DNA of 64,000 nt from Mycolicibacterium gilvum (lineage in GTDB: Bacteria > Actinomycetota > Actinomycetes > Mycobacteriales > Mycobacteriaceae), in NCBI RefSeq assembly GCF_900454025.1, contig NZ_UGQM01000001.1, positions 5,084,001 through 5,148,000 on the forward strand, given 5' to 3'. Both the position numbers and the translations under genes were made by a program. Positions 54,732-63,494 of the stretch are shown piece by piece. Under the pieces are notes generated by a model. That model was not told the origin of the DNA. It worked only from the letters and a program-made list of their open reading frames with translations, and searched no databases. Every line of letters begins with the position of its first letter. The stretch's first letter is position 1.

Positions 54732-56024
54732 ATGGCTGCGCCGATGACCGACCTCGCCACGGTGGACTTCTTCTCCGACTACGCGATCAGCCAGGATCCG
54801 TACGCGTACTGGGATTTCCTGCGCGAGCAGAGCCCGGTGTACCGCGAACCGCACTACGGCGTCGTCGCCGTCACCGGATACAAGGAGGTCCTCGCGGCGT
54901 TCAAGGACCACGACTCGTTCTCGGCGGTGAATGCCATCGGCGGTCCGTTCCCGCCGCTGCCGTTCACCCCGGAGGGAGACGACATCACCGAACAGATCGA
55001 GGCGCACCGCCACCTGTTCCCGATATACGAGCACATGGTGGTGATGGATCCGCCCGCGCACGAGCGGGCCCGCTCACTGCTGAACAAACTGCTGACACCT
55101 CGTCGCCTCAAGGAGAACGAGGACTACATGTGGCGGCTCGTCGACAGCCAGATCGACCAGGTCATCGACAAGGGACGCTGCGAGTTCCTCACCGAGTACG
55201 CCAAACCCTTTGCCACGTCGGCCATCATCGATCTGCTCGGGGTGCCCGAGGAGGACCGGCCCGAGTTCCTCGCGGCGCTCGGTGCCGAACAGCCGGACGG
55301 CGCCAGGGTCGGGGCCCTGGACGGGGAACCCGTCGGGCTCGACCCGCTGCAGTACCTCGACGACAAGTTTCTCGGCTACCTCACCGAACGCCGCCGCGAA
55401 CCCCGCGGCGATGTCCTCTCGGGGATGGCCACGGCGGTGTACCCCGACGGGTCGACACCGGAGCTGATCGAGGTCGTCAAGCCGGCCACGTTCCTGTTCG
55501 CCGCCGGGCAGGAGACCGTCACCAAGCTGCTCAGCGCCGCGATCAAGACTCTCGGCGAGTACCCCGAATACCAGCAACTTCTCCGCGAGCACCCCGACCG
55601 CATCCCGGCGTTCATCGAGGAGTCCCTGCGGATGCACTCGCCGACCAAGATCGACTTCCGGTTGGTCCGCAAGACGACGACCCTGGGCGGCATGCACCTG
55701 AAGGCGGGCACCATCGTGATGCTGTGTCTCGGTGCGGCCAACCGGGATCCGGCCAAGTTCGACGATCCGCACGAGTTCCGTCCGGACCGCAAGAACGTCC
55801 GGGAGCACATCGCGTTCGGCCGCGGCATCCACACCTGTGCCGGCGCCCCTCTCGCCCGGGTCGAGGGACAGATCACCGTGCGCCGGTGGCTGGACCGGAC
55901 CAGCGAGATCCGACTCGACGAGGCGGTGCACGGGCCCGCCGGCGACCACCGGTTCTCCTACGACCCCACCTTCTTGTTACGCGGGCTCTCGGAGCTTCGG
56001 ATCGAATACACTGCCGCCTCATGA
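54732..56024 (+). CDS. cytochrome P450, family not assigned
   Basis: A 430-residue P450 with I-helix TFLFAAGQETVTKLLSAAI, ExxR in FIEESLRMHSPT and haem loop FGRGIHTCAGAPLARVEG (Cys at about residue 366). The first residues MTDLATVDFFSDYAISQDPYAYWDFLREQ resemble terpene/aromatic-compound P450s of actinobacteria, but I cannot give a CYP number. ATG 54732 and ATG 54744 are both possible starts; GAAAGG lies just before the first. It overlaps the following SDR by 4 bp, and the divergent TetR likely regulates both. Confidence 0.87.
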   Translation: MAAPMTDLATVDFFSDYAISQDPYAYWDFLREQSPVYREPHYGVVAVTGYKEVLAAFKDHDSFSAVNAIGGPFPPLPFTPEGDDITEQIEAHRHLFPIYEHMVVMDPPAHERARSLLNKLLTPRRLKENEDYMWRLVDSQIDQVIDKGRCEFLTEYAKPFATSAIIDLLGVPEEDRPEFLAALGAEQPDGARVGALDGEPVGLDPLQYLDDKFLGYLTERRREPRGDVLSGMATAVYPDGSTPELIEVVKPATFLFAAGQETVTKLLSAAIKTLGEYPEYQQLLREHPDRIPAFIEESLRMHSPTKIDFRLVRKTTTLGGMHLKAGTIVMLCLGAANRDPAKFDDPHEFRPDRKNVREHIAFGRGIHTCAGAPLARVEGQITVRRWLDRTSEIRLDEAVHGPAGDHRFSYDPTFLLRGLSELRIEYTAAS

Positions 56025-56782
56025 CATCCCGACGGGTACTGATCACCGGTGCAGGCCAGGGGGTCGGGCGCGGGCTGGCGTCCGCGTTCGCGGACTCGGG
56101 CGCCGAGGTGCTGGTCAACGACCTTCATCTGGAGCGCTGTCAGCAGGTCGCCGACGAGATCCGCGCCGCCGGCGGCACAGCGGTCCCCACCCCGTTCGAC
56201 GTCTGCGACTACGAGTCCGTGGTGGCGGCCGTGACCGAGCACGGCCCGGTCGATGTGCTCGTCAACAATGCGGGCAACGCCGGTGCCGACGGGTTCGGCA
56301 ACCGGGCCAAGTTCGCCGACACCGCACCGGCGGACTGGGAACCGTTCCTGCGCGTCAACCTCTACGGCGTACTGCACTGCACCAGAGCGGTGCTGCCCGC
56401 GATGATCACCAACACGTGGGGGCGCATCCTGACGATCGTCTCCGACGCGGGACGCACCGGGGACCCGGGCGGCGCTGTCTACGGCGCGTCGAAGGCCGCA
56501 GCCGCCGGGCTGACGAGGTCCGTGGCGCTGGAGAACGGGCGGTTCAACATCACTGCCAACAACATCTCGCTGGGGACGATGCGCACCCCGATGACCGAGC
56601 CGCTGTGGGCTGATCCGGCGAATTCCCCTCAGACCAAAGAGATCCTGCGCAACTACGCCATCCGGCGTCCCGGCGTACCCGAGGACATCACCGAGCTGGC
56701 GCTCCTGCTGGCGGGCGAGCACGGGTCCTGGATCACCGGCCAGACCATCTGCGTCAACGGCGGGTACTCATTCGGGCTGTGA
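56021..56782 (+). CDS. SDR family oxidoreductase
   Basis: A 253-residue classical [33 protein letters not shown], Ser in [26 protein letters not shown] with Tyr-x-x-x-Lys as YGASK, and [14 protein letters not shown] at the C-terminus. ATG 56021 overlaps the P450 stop (ATGA), so the P450 product is probably oxidised by this enzyme. Its end overlaps the convergent acyl-CoA ligase by 15 bp. Confidence 0.92.
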   Translation: MTSRRVLITGAGQGVGRGLASAFADSGAEVLVNDLHLERCQQVADEIRAAGGTAVPTPFDVCDYESVVAAVTEHGPVDVLVNNAGNAGADGFGNRAKFADTAPADWEPFLRVNLYGVLHCTRAVLPAMITNTWGRILTIVSDAGRTGDPGGAVYGASKAAAAGLTRSVALENGRFNITANNISLGTMRTPMTEPLWADPANSPQTKEILRNYAIRRPGVPEDITELALLLAGEHGSWITGQTICVNGGYSFGL

Positions 56783-58417
56783 CAGCTCGTGGTCGCGGTA
56801 CTGCTCGCGCAGCGTGATCTTGAGTACCTTCCCGGTCGCGGTGTGGGGGAGCTCGTCGACGAAGACCACGTCGTCGGGCAACCACCACCTGACGACCCGC
56901 TCCGCCAGGAACTCCAGGATGTCCTCGCGAGTTGCACTGTGCCCCTTGCGTAGTACCGCCACGAGGAGGGGCCGCTCCTGCCACTTGGGGTGCGGTACGC
57001 CGATCACCGCGGCCTCGGCGATCGCGGGATGCCCCATCGCCGCGTTCTCCAGGTCGATGGAGCTGACCCATTCCCCTCCGGACTTGATGACGTCCTTGGT
57101 GCGATCCACCAGCTGCAGATAACCGTCCGGGTCGATCGTCGCGACGTCACCGGTCGGGAAGAAGCCCTCACCGTCGAGCTTGTCGCCACCCTCACCGCGG
57201 TAGTACCCGCTGGCGATCCACGGCCCACGCACCCAGACCTCGCCGAAAGCCTTACCGTCCCAGGGTAACCGATTGCCGTCATCATCGACGATCTTGATCT
57301 CGACACCCCAGATGCCGCGGCCCTGCTTGAGTCTGAGAGACCGCCGGTCGGCGGGGTCGAGTGCGTCGTGTTTGGGCAGCGGACGTCCCACCACGCACAG
57401 CGGACTCGTCTCCGTCATTCCCCAGCCCTGATACGCCTCGGCACCGAAGTCCTTCTCGAAGCGCTCGATCATCGACAGCGGCAGCGCGGCGCCGCCGGTG
57501 CCCGCGTACCTCAGACCCAGCTCGTGAGCGTCGATCTCGGGATGCTCGTCGAGGTAGGCGAACAGCATCATCCACACCGTCGGCACACCCTGGGACTGGT
57601 TGACCCCTTCGGCCTTCATCAACTGATACACCGATTCCCCGTCGAGATGCGGGCCCGGCATCACGAGCTTCGCGCCGACCATCGCCGCGGTGTACGGACT
57701 GCCCCACGCGTTGGCGTGGAACATGGGCACCACCAACAGGATCACCGAGCCACTGTGGATGTCGATGGTGTCCCTGGCCGCCGCCATCAGCGTGTGCAGC
57801 ATCGTCGAACGGTGGGAGTACAGAACACCTTTCGGGTTGCCTGTGGTCCCGGAGGTGTAGCACAGCGACGAGGCGCTGCATTCGTCGAACTCGGGCCACT
57901 CGTAGTGGGTGGACTGCCGGCCGATCACGTCCTCCCAGCACAGCAGCCGGTCAGCGGGAATGCCCGAGACGTCGGGCATGTGCTCGCGGTCGGTCATCGC
58001 GACGAAGTACTCGACGCTGTCGAAGGATGAGGCCAGGCCGCTGACCAAGGGGGCGAAGGTGATGTCGAAGAACAGCACCCGGTCTTCGGCGTGGTTGACG
58101 ATGTAGCTGATCTGCTCGGGAAACAGTCGCGGATTCACGGTGTGCATCACCGCGCCCGTCCCCGAGACGCCGAAGTACAGCGCGAGGTGCCGATCGCTGT
58201 TCCAGGCCAGCGTCGCGACCCGGTCGCCGTGCCGGACGCCGAGTTCTGCGAGCGCGTTGGCGACCTGTTTGGCGCGCTCGCCTATCTCACGCCAGGTGGT
58301 GCGGCGCACCGGCCCCTCGGGTAGTCGGGAGACGATCTCGGTGTCACCGTGGAATGCGGCGGCGTGTTCGATCAGCGACGAGATCATCAGCGGCCGGTCC
58401 TGCATCAAACCCAGCAT
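56768..58417 (-). CDS. AMP-forming fatty-acid/medium-chain acyl-CoA ligase
   Basis: A 549-residue ANL-superfamily ligase. The P-loop is [20 protein letters not shown] (about residues 185-204); other motifs are [45 protein letters not shown] and the terminal catalytic Lys in [12 protein letters not shown]. The close relationship to AlkK-type ligases suggests medium- or long-chain fatty acids or a ring-derived carboxylate made by the neighbouring oxidation enzymes. ATG 58417 with TAGCCT six bases upstream (leaderless). Confidence 0.92.
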   Translation of the reverse strand: MLGLMQDRPLMISSLIEHAAAFHGDTEIVSRLPEGPVRRTTWREIGERAKQVANALAELGVRHGDRVATLAWNSDRHLALYFGVSGTGAVMHTVNPRLFPEQISYIVNHAEDRVLFFDITFAPLVSGLASSFDSVEYFVAMTDREHMPDVSGIPADRLLCWEDVIGRQSTHYEWPEFDECSASSLCYTSGTTGNPKGVLYSHRSTMLHTLMAAARDTIDIHSGSVILLVVPMFHANAWGSPYTAAMVGAKLVMPGPHLDGESVYQLMKAEGVNQSQGVPTVWMMLFAYLDEHPEIDAHELGLRYAGTGGAALPLSMIERFEKDFGAEAYQGWGMTETSPLCVVGRPLPKHDALDPADRRSLRLKQGRGIWGVEIKIVDDDGNRLPWDGKAFGEVWVRGPWIASGYYRGEGGDKLDGEGFFPTGDVATIDPDGYLQLVDRTKDVIKSGGEWVSSIDLENAAMGHPAIAEAAVIGVPHPKWQERPLLVAVLRKGHSATREDILEFLAERVVRWWLPDDVVFVDELPHTATGKVLKITLREQYRDHELSQPE

Positions 58418-58429
58418 GCGGCAAGGCTA
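58418..58429 (-). promoter_or_regulatory. leaderless promoter of the acyl-CoA ligase gene
   Basis: Minus-strand TAGCCT (58424-58429), six bases, ATG 58417. Confidence 0.55.
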
Positions 58430-58524
58430 GAGCGGATCCGGCGCGAAAGGTGACGCTTACCGTCGTTTCCCACGCCCGACTCGCACCGCCCCGGTACCGT
58501 CGCGGGCAGCGACAGGAGACGAAT

Positions 58525-58815
58525 ATGAGGCGCTGCATCGCTGCCGCAGTGACTGCCCTGGCATTGCCGCTCGGCCTGATCGCCGCCGCCCCGACGGCCG
58601 CGGCCGGTTGCCTGTACGGCGGGCCCGTCATGGGAAAGTGCGACGGCCCGGTACTGGCCGACGGGAACTGGGAGCGGTGCGTGACCGTCGCCCAGTATGT
58701 TCCGTCCGGCTTCAGCTCACACCTCGTCCCCGTCAAACGGTGCATGCTCATGGGACCCGCACTGCCGCCTGCCGACCCGAACTTCGCCGACCCTCCGATG
58801 CACATCGACGGCTGA
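58525..58815 (+). CDS. small secreted protein with CDGP motif
   Basis: A 96-residue protein with a signal peptide ([20 protein letters not shown], cleavage near TAAA-GC) and a mature domain starting [25 protein letters not shown]. Four cysteines and the CDGP string define a small mycobacterial secreted family of unknown function. RBS AGGAG is 7 nt before ATG 58525. It lies between the acyl-CoA ligase and the HIT gene. No enzymatic features. Confidence 0.8.
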   Translation: MRRCIAAAVTALALPLGLIAAAPTAAAGCLYGGPVMGKCDGPVLADGNWERCVTVAQYVPSGFSSHLVPVKRCMLMGPALPPADPNFADPPMHIDG

Positions 58816-58827
58816 CACGTCACAAGT

Positions 58828-58840
58828 TAGCGTGAGCGCC
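58828..58840 (+). promoter_or_regulatory. candidate leaderless promoter of the HIT gene
   Basis: TAGCGT (58828-58833), seven bases, ATG 58841. Confidence 0.5.
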
Positions 58841-59245
58841 ATGGCGACCATCTTCACCAAGATCATCAACGGCGAGATCCCCGGCAGATTCGTCTACTCC
58901 GACGACGAGATCGTCGCGTTCCTGACGATCGAGCCGATGACCCAGGGACACACGCTGGTCGTCCCGCGCGCCGAGATCGACAACTGGCAGGACATCGAAC
59001 CGGCGGTGTTCGGCCGGGTGATGGAGGTGGCCCAGCTGATCGGCAAGGCCGTCTGCAAGGCCTTCGACACCGAACGTTCGGGGGTCATCATCGCCGGGCT
59101 GGAGGTGCCGCACCTGCACGTGCACGTCTTCCCGGCGCGCGAGCTGTCGGACTTCGGCTTCGCCCACGTCGACCGGAACCCGTCGCCCGAGTCGCTGGAC
59201 GAGGCGCAGTCCAAGATCAAGGAGGCGTTGGCGCAGTTGCGCTGA
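58841..59245 (+). CDS. HIT family hydrolase (Rv0759c-type)
   Basis: A 134-residue histidine-triad protein; the triad is HLHVHVFP at about residues 90-97, with [17 protein letters not shown] and [13 protein letters not shown] as the nucleotide-binding elements. HIT proteins hydrolyse nucleotide phosphoramidates or dinucleotides such as AppppA. Its 3' end overlaps the convergent phoR gene by 29 bp, an arrangement I recall also in M. tuberculosis. Confidence 0.92.
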   Translation: MATIFTKIINGEIPGRFVYSDDEIVAFLTIEPMTQGHTLVVPRAEIDNWQDIEPAVFGRVMEVAQLIGKAVCKAFDTERSGVIIAGLEVPHLHVHVFPARELSDFGFAHVDRNPSPESLDEAQSKIKEALAQLR

Positions 59246-60818
59246 CCGGCACGTCGGTCTGCTCCCCGCGCGATTCCTCGCCGGCGTGCTCGGGGGCCGC
59301 CATCTGCTGCTCGCGCAAGCGCTCGTCGGTACCTGTCTGCTCCTCGCGCAAGCGCTCGTCGGTAATGCGGGGCAGACGCACCGTGAAGCGGCACCCGCAC
59401 CCCGGCGCCGTCGTGACGCTGACCCTGCCGCCGTGCGCGTACACCAGAGAATCGACGATCGACAGGCCCAGCCCGGTGCCGCCGCTGGCCCGCGCCCGTG
59501 ACGAATCGGCCCGATAGAACCGCTCGAACACCCGCTGGGCGTCCTCGCCGGTCATGCCCGGCCCTTCGTCGCAGACCTCGACGATCGCGGTGTCGTCGGC
59601 GGTGCCGACCCGCACGGTGACCCCCGCCGACTCCGGGGTGTGCTGCAGCGCGTTGGCCACGAGGTTCGACAGCACCTGACGAAGACGTGCCTCGTCCCCG
59701 AGTACCTCCGGGGTGCCGGGTCCGTCGAAGACCTCCATCCGGACCCTGCGCTTCGGCGCGATCGACTGCGCGTCGTGCACCGTGTCGCTGGCGAGCGCCA
59801 GCAGGTCGACCCGGCGATGCTCGAGGGGCCGTTGGGCGTCGAGTCGTGCGAGCAGCAGCAGATCCTCGACGAGCAGGCCCATGCGGCGGGATTCGCTCTC
59901 GATCCGTCCCATCAGCATCTCGACGTCGCGGGCGGCGCCCTGGCGGTACAGCTCGGCGAAGCCGCGGATCGTGGTCAGCGGAGTGCGCAGCTCGTGACTG
60001 GCGTCGGTGATGAAGCGCCGCATCCTGTCCTCGGAGCTGCGCGCCTTCTCGGCCGAGGACTCCGAGAGCGCCATCGCGTGCTGAATCTGGGCGAGCATCC
60101 CGTTGAGCGCCAACGACAGTCGGCCCACCTCGGTGCGCGGATCACGCTCGGGGACGCGCCGATCGAGCTGCCCCGCCGCGATCGCGGCCGCGGTCTGTTC
60201 GACCTCCGACAGCGGTCGCAGACTTCGATGGACGACGGCGTAACCGGCGATGCCCAGCACCAACAACACGGCGGCGCCGATACCGACCTGGGTGTACACC
60301 AGCGAACGCATCGTCGACTTCACGTCCGACAGGTCGATGGCGACCGTGGTGAGCTCGCCGCGCAGCCCCCGCACCGTCATCGCGCGCCACTGCACGTCCG
60401 AATGATCGACCGAGCCGACGGTTCTCGGCTCGGGACCCACGTTGTTGTCGGCGGGCAGTTCCGGTTCGGCCTCGCGGTCGTTGATAAGCATCCAGACGTG
60501 CCCGTCCGGGTCGATGCCGCGGACGTAGAAGTCCGACGGCGGACGTGCCGGGTTCGGGTCGTCGACGGTGATGGTCGGAAGCCTTCGGGGGACCTGCGCC
60601 CAGCCACGGGACGCGTCGAGCAGGGTGTCGTCCACACGGTTCATCAAGCTGTGCTGCATGATCGTGGTGACCGCGATCCCCGATGCGAGCAGGCCACAGG
60701 CCACCAGCAGCAGAGTCGCCGCGACGAGAGCGACCCGCAGCGGCACTCCCCGTCTCAGATACCTTCGCCGGCCCGCCACATCACCATTGTTCAGGTTCGA
60801 AACATCATCGGGGCCCAT
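59217..60818 (-). CDS. phoR: PhoR sensor histidine kinase
   Basis: A 533-residue membrane kinase: first transmembrane helix [21 protein letters not shown], an extracytoplasmic sensor of about 115 residues, second helix [21 protein letters not shown] segment [21 protein letters not shown]-box [17 protein letters not shown] (phospho-His at about residue 270), N-box [17 protein letters not shown] and G-box [11 protein letters not shown]. The C-terminal tail is unusual: [11 protein letters not shown] followed by [10 protein letters not shown], a DNA-level direct repeat. Gap to phoP 18 nt. Controls acid/phospholipid-responsive and virulence-like lipids in related species. Confidence 0.95.
   Translation of the reverse strand: MGPDDVSNLNNGDVAGRRRYLRRGVPLRVALVAATLLLVACGLLASGIAVTTIMQHSLMNRVDDTLLDASRGWAQVPRRLPTITVDDPNPARPPSDFYVRGIDPDGHVWMLINDREAEPELPADNNVGPEPRTVGSVDHSDVQWRAMTVRGLRGELTTVAIDLSDVKSTMRSLVYTQVGIGAAVLLVLGIAGYAVVHRSLRPLSEVEQTAAAIAAGQLDRRVPERDPRTEVGRLSLALNGMLAQIQHAMALSESSAEKARSSEDRMRRFITDASHELRTPLTTIRGFAELYRQGAARDVEMLMGRIESESRRMGLLVEDLLLLARLDAQRPLEHRRVDLLALASDTVHDAQSIAPKRRVRMEVFDGPGTPEVLGDEARLRQVLSNLVANALQHTPESAGVTVRVGTADDTAIVEVCDEGPGMTGEDAQRVFERFYRADSSRARASGGTGLGLSIVDSLVYAHGGRVSVTTAPGCGCRFTVRLPRITDERLREEQTGTDERLREQQMAAPEHAGEESRGEQTDVPVSATAPTPP
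59310..59364 (-). repeat. direct repeat in the phoR 3' end
   Basis: Two exact 22-bp copies (59310-59331 and 59343-59364) beginning CTCGCGCAAGCGCTCG, offset by 33 nt, encode the duplicated TDERLRE. A third, near-identical copy lies at 60823-60843 across the phoP stop. Confidence 0.8.
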
Positions 60819-60822
60819 GGCT

Positions 60823-60843
60823 CTTCGCGCAAGCGCTCATCGG
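60823..60843 (-). repeat. third copy of the phoR repeat, at the phoP-phoR junction
   Basis: TTCGCGCAAGCGCTCATCGG spans the phoP stop codon and most of the 18-nt gap to phoR; on the minus strand it contains TGA and GAAGAG just before the phoR ATG, so it may supply the phoR ribosome site. Confidence 0.65.
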
Positions 60844-61553
60844 GGCTCGCGGAGGACATAACCAACCCCACGCAGCGTGTGAAGCAGGCGCTTGTCACCG
60901 GTGTCGATCTTGCGGCGCAGGTAGGACACGTAGGACTCGACGACGTTCACGTCGCCTCCGAAGTCGTACCGCCAGACGTGGTCGAGGATCTTGGGCTTGG
61001 ACAACACCGTGCCCGCGTTGATGATGAAGTACCGCAGAAGCGTGAACTCCGTCGGCGACAGCGACACCGGTTCGCCGGCCTTCCACACCTCGTGGGTGTC
61101 CTCGTCGAGTTCGATGTCGGCGAACGTCAGCCGGGAGGTGCGGGGTTCCTGGACGCGGCCGCCCGAGCGGCGCAGGATCACCCGCAGGCGCGCGACCACC
61201 TCTTCGAGGCTGAACGGTTTGGTGACGTAGTCGTCGCCTCCAAGGGTCAGGCCTGCAATCTTGTCCTGCAGCGAGTCCCGGGCGGTCAGGAACAGGGCGG
61301 GCGCGTCGATACCGTCGGCACGTAGGCGGCGCAGCAGGCCGAAGCCGTCCATGCCGGGCATCATGACGTCGAGAATGATCGCGTCCGGGCGCACTTCGCG
61401 GGCCTTGTCCAGCGCGGCGGGGCCGTTGGAGGCGGTGTGGACCTCGAATCCCTGAAATTTCAGGCTCACGGAAAGCAGTTCGACGATGTTGGCCTCGTCG
61501 TCGACCACGAGGACGCGAGCCTCGGGAACGTTCTCTGGTACGGGCATGGCCAT
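60837..61553 (-). CDS. phoP: PhoP response regulator
   Basis: A 238-residue OmpR/PhoB-type regulator. Receiver domain: VLVVDDEANI acidic pocket, phospho-acceptor Asp in ILDVMMPGMDG, Lys in DDYVTKPFSLEE. The winged-helix DNA-binding domain covers about residues 140-238 (LSPTEFTLLRYFIINAGTVLSKPKIL and VNVVESYVSYLRRKI). ATG 61553 or 61547 (MPVPENV). A direct-repeat box resembling the PhoP site lies 46-63 bp upstream, pointing to autoregulation. Confidence 0.96.
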   Translation of the reverse strand: MAMPVPENVPEARVLVVDDEANIVELLSVSLKFQGFEVHTASNGPAALDKAREVRPDAIILDVMMPGMDGFGLLRRLRADGIDAPALFLTARDSLQDKIAGLTLGGDDYVTKPFSLEEVVARLRVILRRSGGRVQEPRTSRLTFADIELDEDTHEVWKAGEPVSLSPTEFTLLRYFIINAGTVLSKPKILDHVWRYDFGGDVNVVESYVSYLRRKIDTGDKRLLHTLRGVGYVLREPR

Positions 61554-61598
61554 GAAGGTTCATAATTCTCGGTCTGATTGGAAATAGGCTGCCCGATC

Positions 61599-61616
61599 GC
61601 TGTGCACTTCCTGTGA
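61599..61616 (-). promoter_or_regulatory. PhoP box in the phoP divergent promoter region
   Basis: On the minus strand TCACAGG-AAGT-GCACAGC: two 7-bp direct repeats with a 4-bp spacer, close to the published PhoP consensus TCACAGC-N4-TCACAGC. It is centred about 41 bp upstream of the divergent gene's predicted start, so PhoP may control both directions. Confidence 0.7.
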
Positions 61617-61636
61617 GTTTGCGGTTGCGGGCTCCA

Positions 61637-61648
61637 TAGACTGGGCGA
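61637..61648 (+). promoter_or_regulatory. leaderless promoter of the repeat-protein gene
   Basis: TAGACT (61637-61642), six bases, ATG 61649. Confidence 0.55.
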
Positions 61649-62380
61649 ATGAACCTCGCGAAGTCCCTGACAGAGCTGGCGTTCGCACCGATGCGCGCTG
61701 GTCTGGCGGTTGCCGACGCGGGTATCGGGGTCGCCAGAAGTGGCATCGACATCGCCTCACGCGCGATGGGCGACAGCGCCAACGCCACCCAGACCCCGAC
61801 GTCGTTCGCGTCGATGCTGGGTGTTCAGGACGCCGTCGAGCGCGCCAACCGGCTGGCCAAGCTCATGGACGAGGACCAGCCGTTGGGTCGCGCACTGGCG
61901 TCCGGCGGCCCGATCGACCGACTGCTGCAACCCGGCGGGGTCGTCGACCGGCTGACGGCGCCGGGCGGCGCGCTGGACAGGATGACCCAGGACGACGGCG
62001 GGTTGATGCGTGCCATCGAGCCCGGCGGTCTGGTCGACCAACTCCTCGCCGAGGACGGTCTGGTCGATCGGCTGCTCGCCGAGGACGGCGTCGCGGACCG
62101 GCTGTTCGCCGAAGGCGGGGTCGTCGACACGCTGACCGCGCGCAACGGCCCGCTCGAGCAGCTCGCGGCCGTCGCGGACACGCTGAACCGACTCGCTCCG
62201 GGCCTGGAAGCCCTCGAGCCGACCATCGAAGCGCTGCGCGACGCGGTGATCGTGCTGAGCCAGGTGGTCAACCCGTTGAGCAACATCGCCGATCGCATCC
62301 CGCTGCCCGGGCGCCGGATCCGTAACCGCCCGACGACCCGCCCGGTGCCCACGCAGCGGATCATCGAATCCGAGGAGTGA
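61649..62380 (+). CDS. repeat-containing conserved protein divergent from phoP (Rv0756c-type)
   Basis: A 243-residue protein. After an amphipathic N-terminal region (LTELAFAPMRAGLAVADAGIG) there are about eight approximate 10-residue repeats of form GG-h-hDRL-xxx (about residues 86-170; for example GGPIDRLLQP, GGVVDRLTAP, GGLVDQLLAE), then a helical stretch and a basic C-terminus. Such repeats suggest an elongated helical or coiled surface, perhaps membrane- or envelope-associated. No catalytic residues seen. The PhoP box position suggests PhoP control. Confidence 0.75.
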   Translation: MNLAKSLTELAFAPMRAGLAVADAGIGVARSGIDIASRAMGDSANATQTPTSFASMLGVQDAVERANRLAKLMDEDQPLGRALASGGPIDRLLQPGGVVDRLTAPGGALDRMTQDDGGLMRAIEPGGLVDQLLAEDGLVDRLLAEDGVADRLFAEGGVVDTLTARNGPLEQLAAVADTLNRLAPGLEALEPTIEALRDAVIVLSQVVNPLSNIADRIPLPGRRIRNRPTTRPVPTQRIIESEE

Positions 62381-62386
62381 CTCTCT

Positions 62387-62797
62387 TCAGTACGATTGGC
62401 CGTCGGCATAGCGTTGCCGGCGGTTGTAGCGACCCTTCCCCCAGTTTTTAGCTTTGTATGTCGGCAGCTGACTATCGCAGTTCGGACAGATCAGTCGCAG
62501 ATTCTCGCGACGGTCGTTTTTCGGGTCCCCGTCGATGTGGTCGATGACCAGACCTAACGTCAGTCCGTTCCACAAGTTCTTCAGACCACAAATGGCGCAG
62601 CAACCGCCTTGTTGGTCGTTCAGGTAGACGCGGACGTAATGCCGCTGATGCGACATCCCTCCACGGCAGACGCCTGTCTCAAGCCAGGCTCCCAACAGCA
62701 GGCGGCGCTGATACGCCTGCTGACATGCGTTGCCGCAGAACACTTTCTGCTGACGCTTCTGAAGTTCGGCCCCACAACCGCGACACGCCCTTGCCAC
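62387..62797 (-). CDS. HNH endonuclease with N-terminal zinc finger, copy 1
   Basis: A 136-residue protein: zinc-finger-like CRGCGAELQKRQQKVFCGNAC, then an HNH fold with CAICGLKN, VIDHIDGDPKNDRRENLRLICPNCDSQ. GTG 62797 is chosen because TAGCGT lies seven bases upstream; the longer frame runs through the tRNA gene and is rejected. It is a paralogue of the gene at 62998, with lower GC (for example codons AAAGCTAAAAACTGG), suggesting independent acquisition or drift. Role unknown: nicking/homing nuclease, or phage-derived. Confidence 0.85.
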   Translation of the reverse strand: MARACRGCGAELQKRQQKVFCGNACQQAYQRRLLLGAWLETGVCRGGMSHQRHYVRVYLNDQQGGCCAICGLKNLWNGLTLGLVIDHIDGDPKNDRRENLRLICPNCDSQLPTYKAKNWGKGRYNRRQRYADGQSY

Positions 62798-62810
62798 GCT
62801 CCCGACGCTA
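62798..62810 (-). promoter_or_regulatory. leaderless promoter of HNH copy 1
   Basis: Minus-strand TAGCGT (62805-62810), seven bases, GTG 62797, the same spacing as HNH copy 2. Confidence 0.5.
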
Positions 62811-62847
62811 GCCCTGAGCACCGACACATCCCGGGTGAGCCAGGCGA

Positions 62848-62853
62848 TAGAAT
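62848..62853 (+). promoter_or_regulatory. candidate -10 of the tRNA-Thr gene
   Basis: TAGAAT, 21 nt before the first base of the tRNA, giving a short leader for RNase P. Confidence 0.5.
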
Positions 62854-62874
62854 TCGGGGCGTCCTCACGGACAC

Positions 62875-62949
62875 GCCTCCTTAGCTCAGTGGTAGAGCGT
62901 TCGCCTTGTAAGCGGAATGTCATCGGTTCAATCCCGATAGGAGGCTCCA
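62875..62949 (+). tRNA. tRNA-Thr (anticodon UGU)
   Basis: Full cloverleaf: acceptor GCCTCCT pairing with AGGAGGC, D-arm GCTC/GAGC with AGTGGTA loop, anticodon stem TTCGC/GCGGA with loop CTTGTAA (anticodon TGT, reading ACA), T-arm ATCGG-TTCAATC-CCGAT, discriminator T and encoded CCA at 62947-62949. Confidence 0.97.
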
Positions 62950-62984
62950 CCTTCCGGCGAGAGCCGGTTGTCGGCTGTTGACCG

Positions 62985-62997
62985 TAGCGTCTCCAGC
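62985..62997 (+). promoter_or_regulatory. leaderless promoter of HNH copy 2
   Basis: TAGCGT (62985-62990), seven bases, GTG 62998. Confidence 0.5.
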
Positions 62998-63402
62998 GTG
63001 AGTCAGTGTCGCGGTTGCGGTCGCCCACTCCTGAAGCGCAGCCAGAAGATCTACTGCAGCACGTCGTGCCAGGCGGCGGTCCGCCGCGACGCTGCCGTCA
63101 AGCGATGGCTGGAATCGGGGGACGCGTGGGTCGACACCCGAAGCGGACACTACATTCGCCAGTATCTGTCCGCGGCCCAAGCGGGACGTTGCGCGATCTG
63201 CGAGGGCGACGGCGTGTGGCTCAACCTTCCGCTGACTTTCGTCGTCGATCACATCGACGGCAACCCGTCGAACAATCGGCGGGAAAATCTCAGGCTCATC
63301 TGCCCCAATTGCGACTCGCAGCTCTCGACGTACAAGGGCCGCAACCGCGGCAGCGGCCGACACTCCCGCCGTCAGCGGTACGCCGACGGCCAGTCCTTCT
63401 GA
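62998..63402 (+). CDS. HNH endonuclease with N-terminal zinc finger, copy 2
   Basis: A 134-residue paralogue of copy 1: CRGCGRPLLKRSQKIYCSTSC zinc finger, CAICEGDG, then VVDHIDGNPSNNRRENLRLICPNCDSQL. The HNH catalytic His is in VDHIDG and the metal Cys pairs flank it. The upstream in-frame ATG (62968) lies before the promoter, so GTG 62998 is used. It starts 49 nt after the tRNA on the same strand, while copy 1 points away on the other side. Confidence 0.87.
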   Translation: MSQCRGCGRPLLKRSQKIYCSTSCQAAVRRDAAVKRWLESGDAWVDTRSGHYIRQYLSAAQAGRCAICEGDGVWLNLPLTFVVDHIDGNPSNNRRENLRLICPNCDSQLSTYKGRNRGSGRHSRRQRYADGQSF

Positions 63403-63494
63403 GCCCACGGCACTCGCTGCAGTTTCAACCTTCCCCGATCGCGGCAATACTCGATACCGGTCGATACGAAACCAACCTTGCGAAGGCGGAACTC

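Noticed and set aside
54653..56782. 709-codon plus-strand frame covering the P450 antisense-frame region and an SDR
   Set aside because: The P450 is read in a different frame with complete haem motifs; the SDR begins at ATG 56021. The apparent fusion is accidental open-frame extension.
59310..59364. CRISPR-like array at the end of phoR
   Set aside because: Only two direct repeats with an 11-nt gap, in frame and coding; no cas genes are present.
62941..63028. HNH copy 1 starting upstream through the tRNA gene
   Set aside because: The long frame would translate antisense tRNA and the family match begins only at CRGCG; the TAGCGT promoter fixes GTG 62797.
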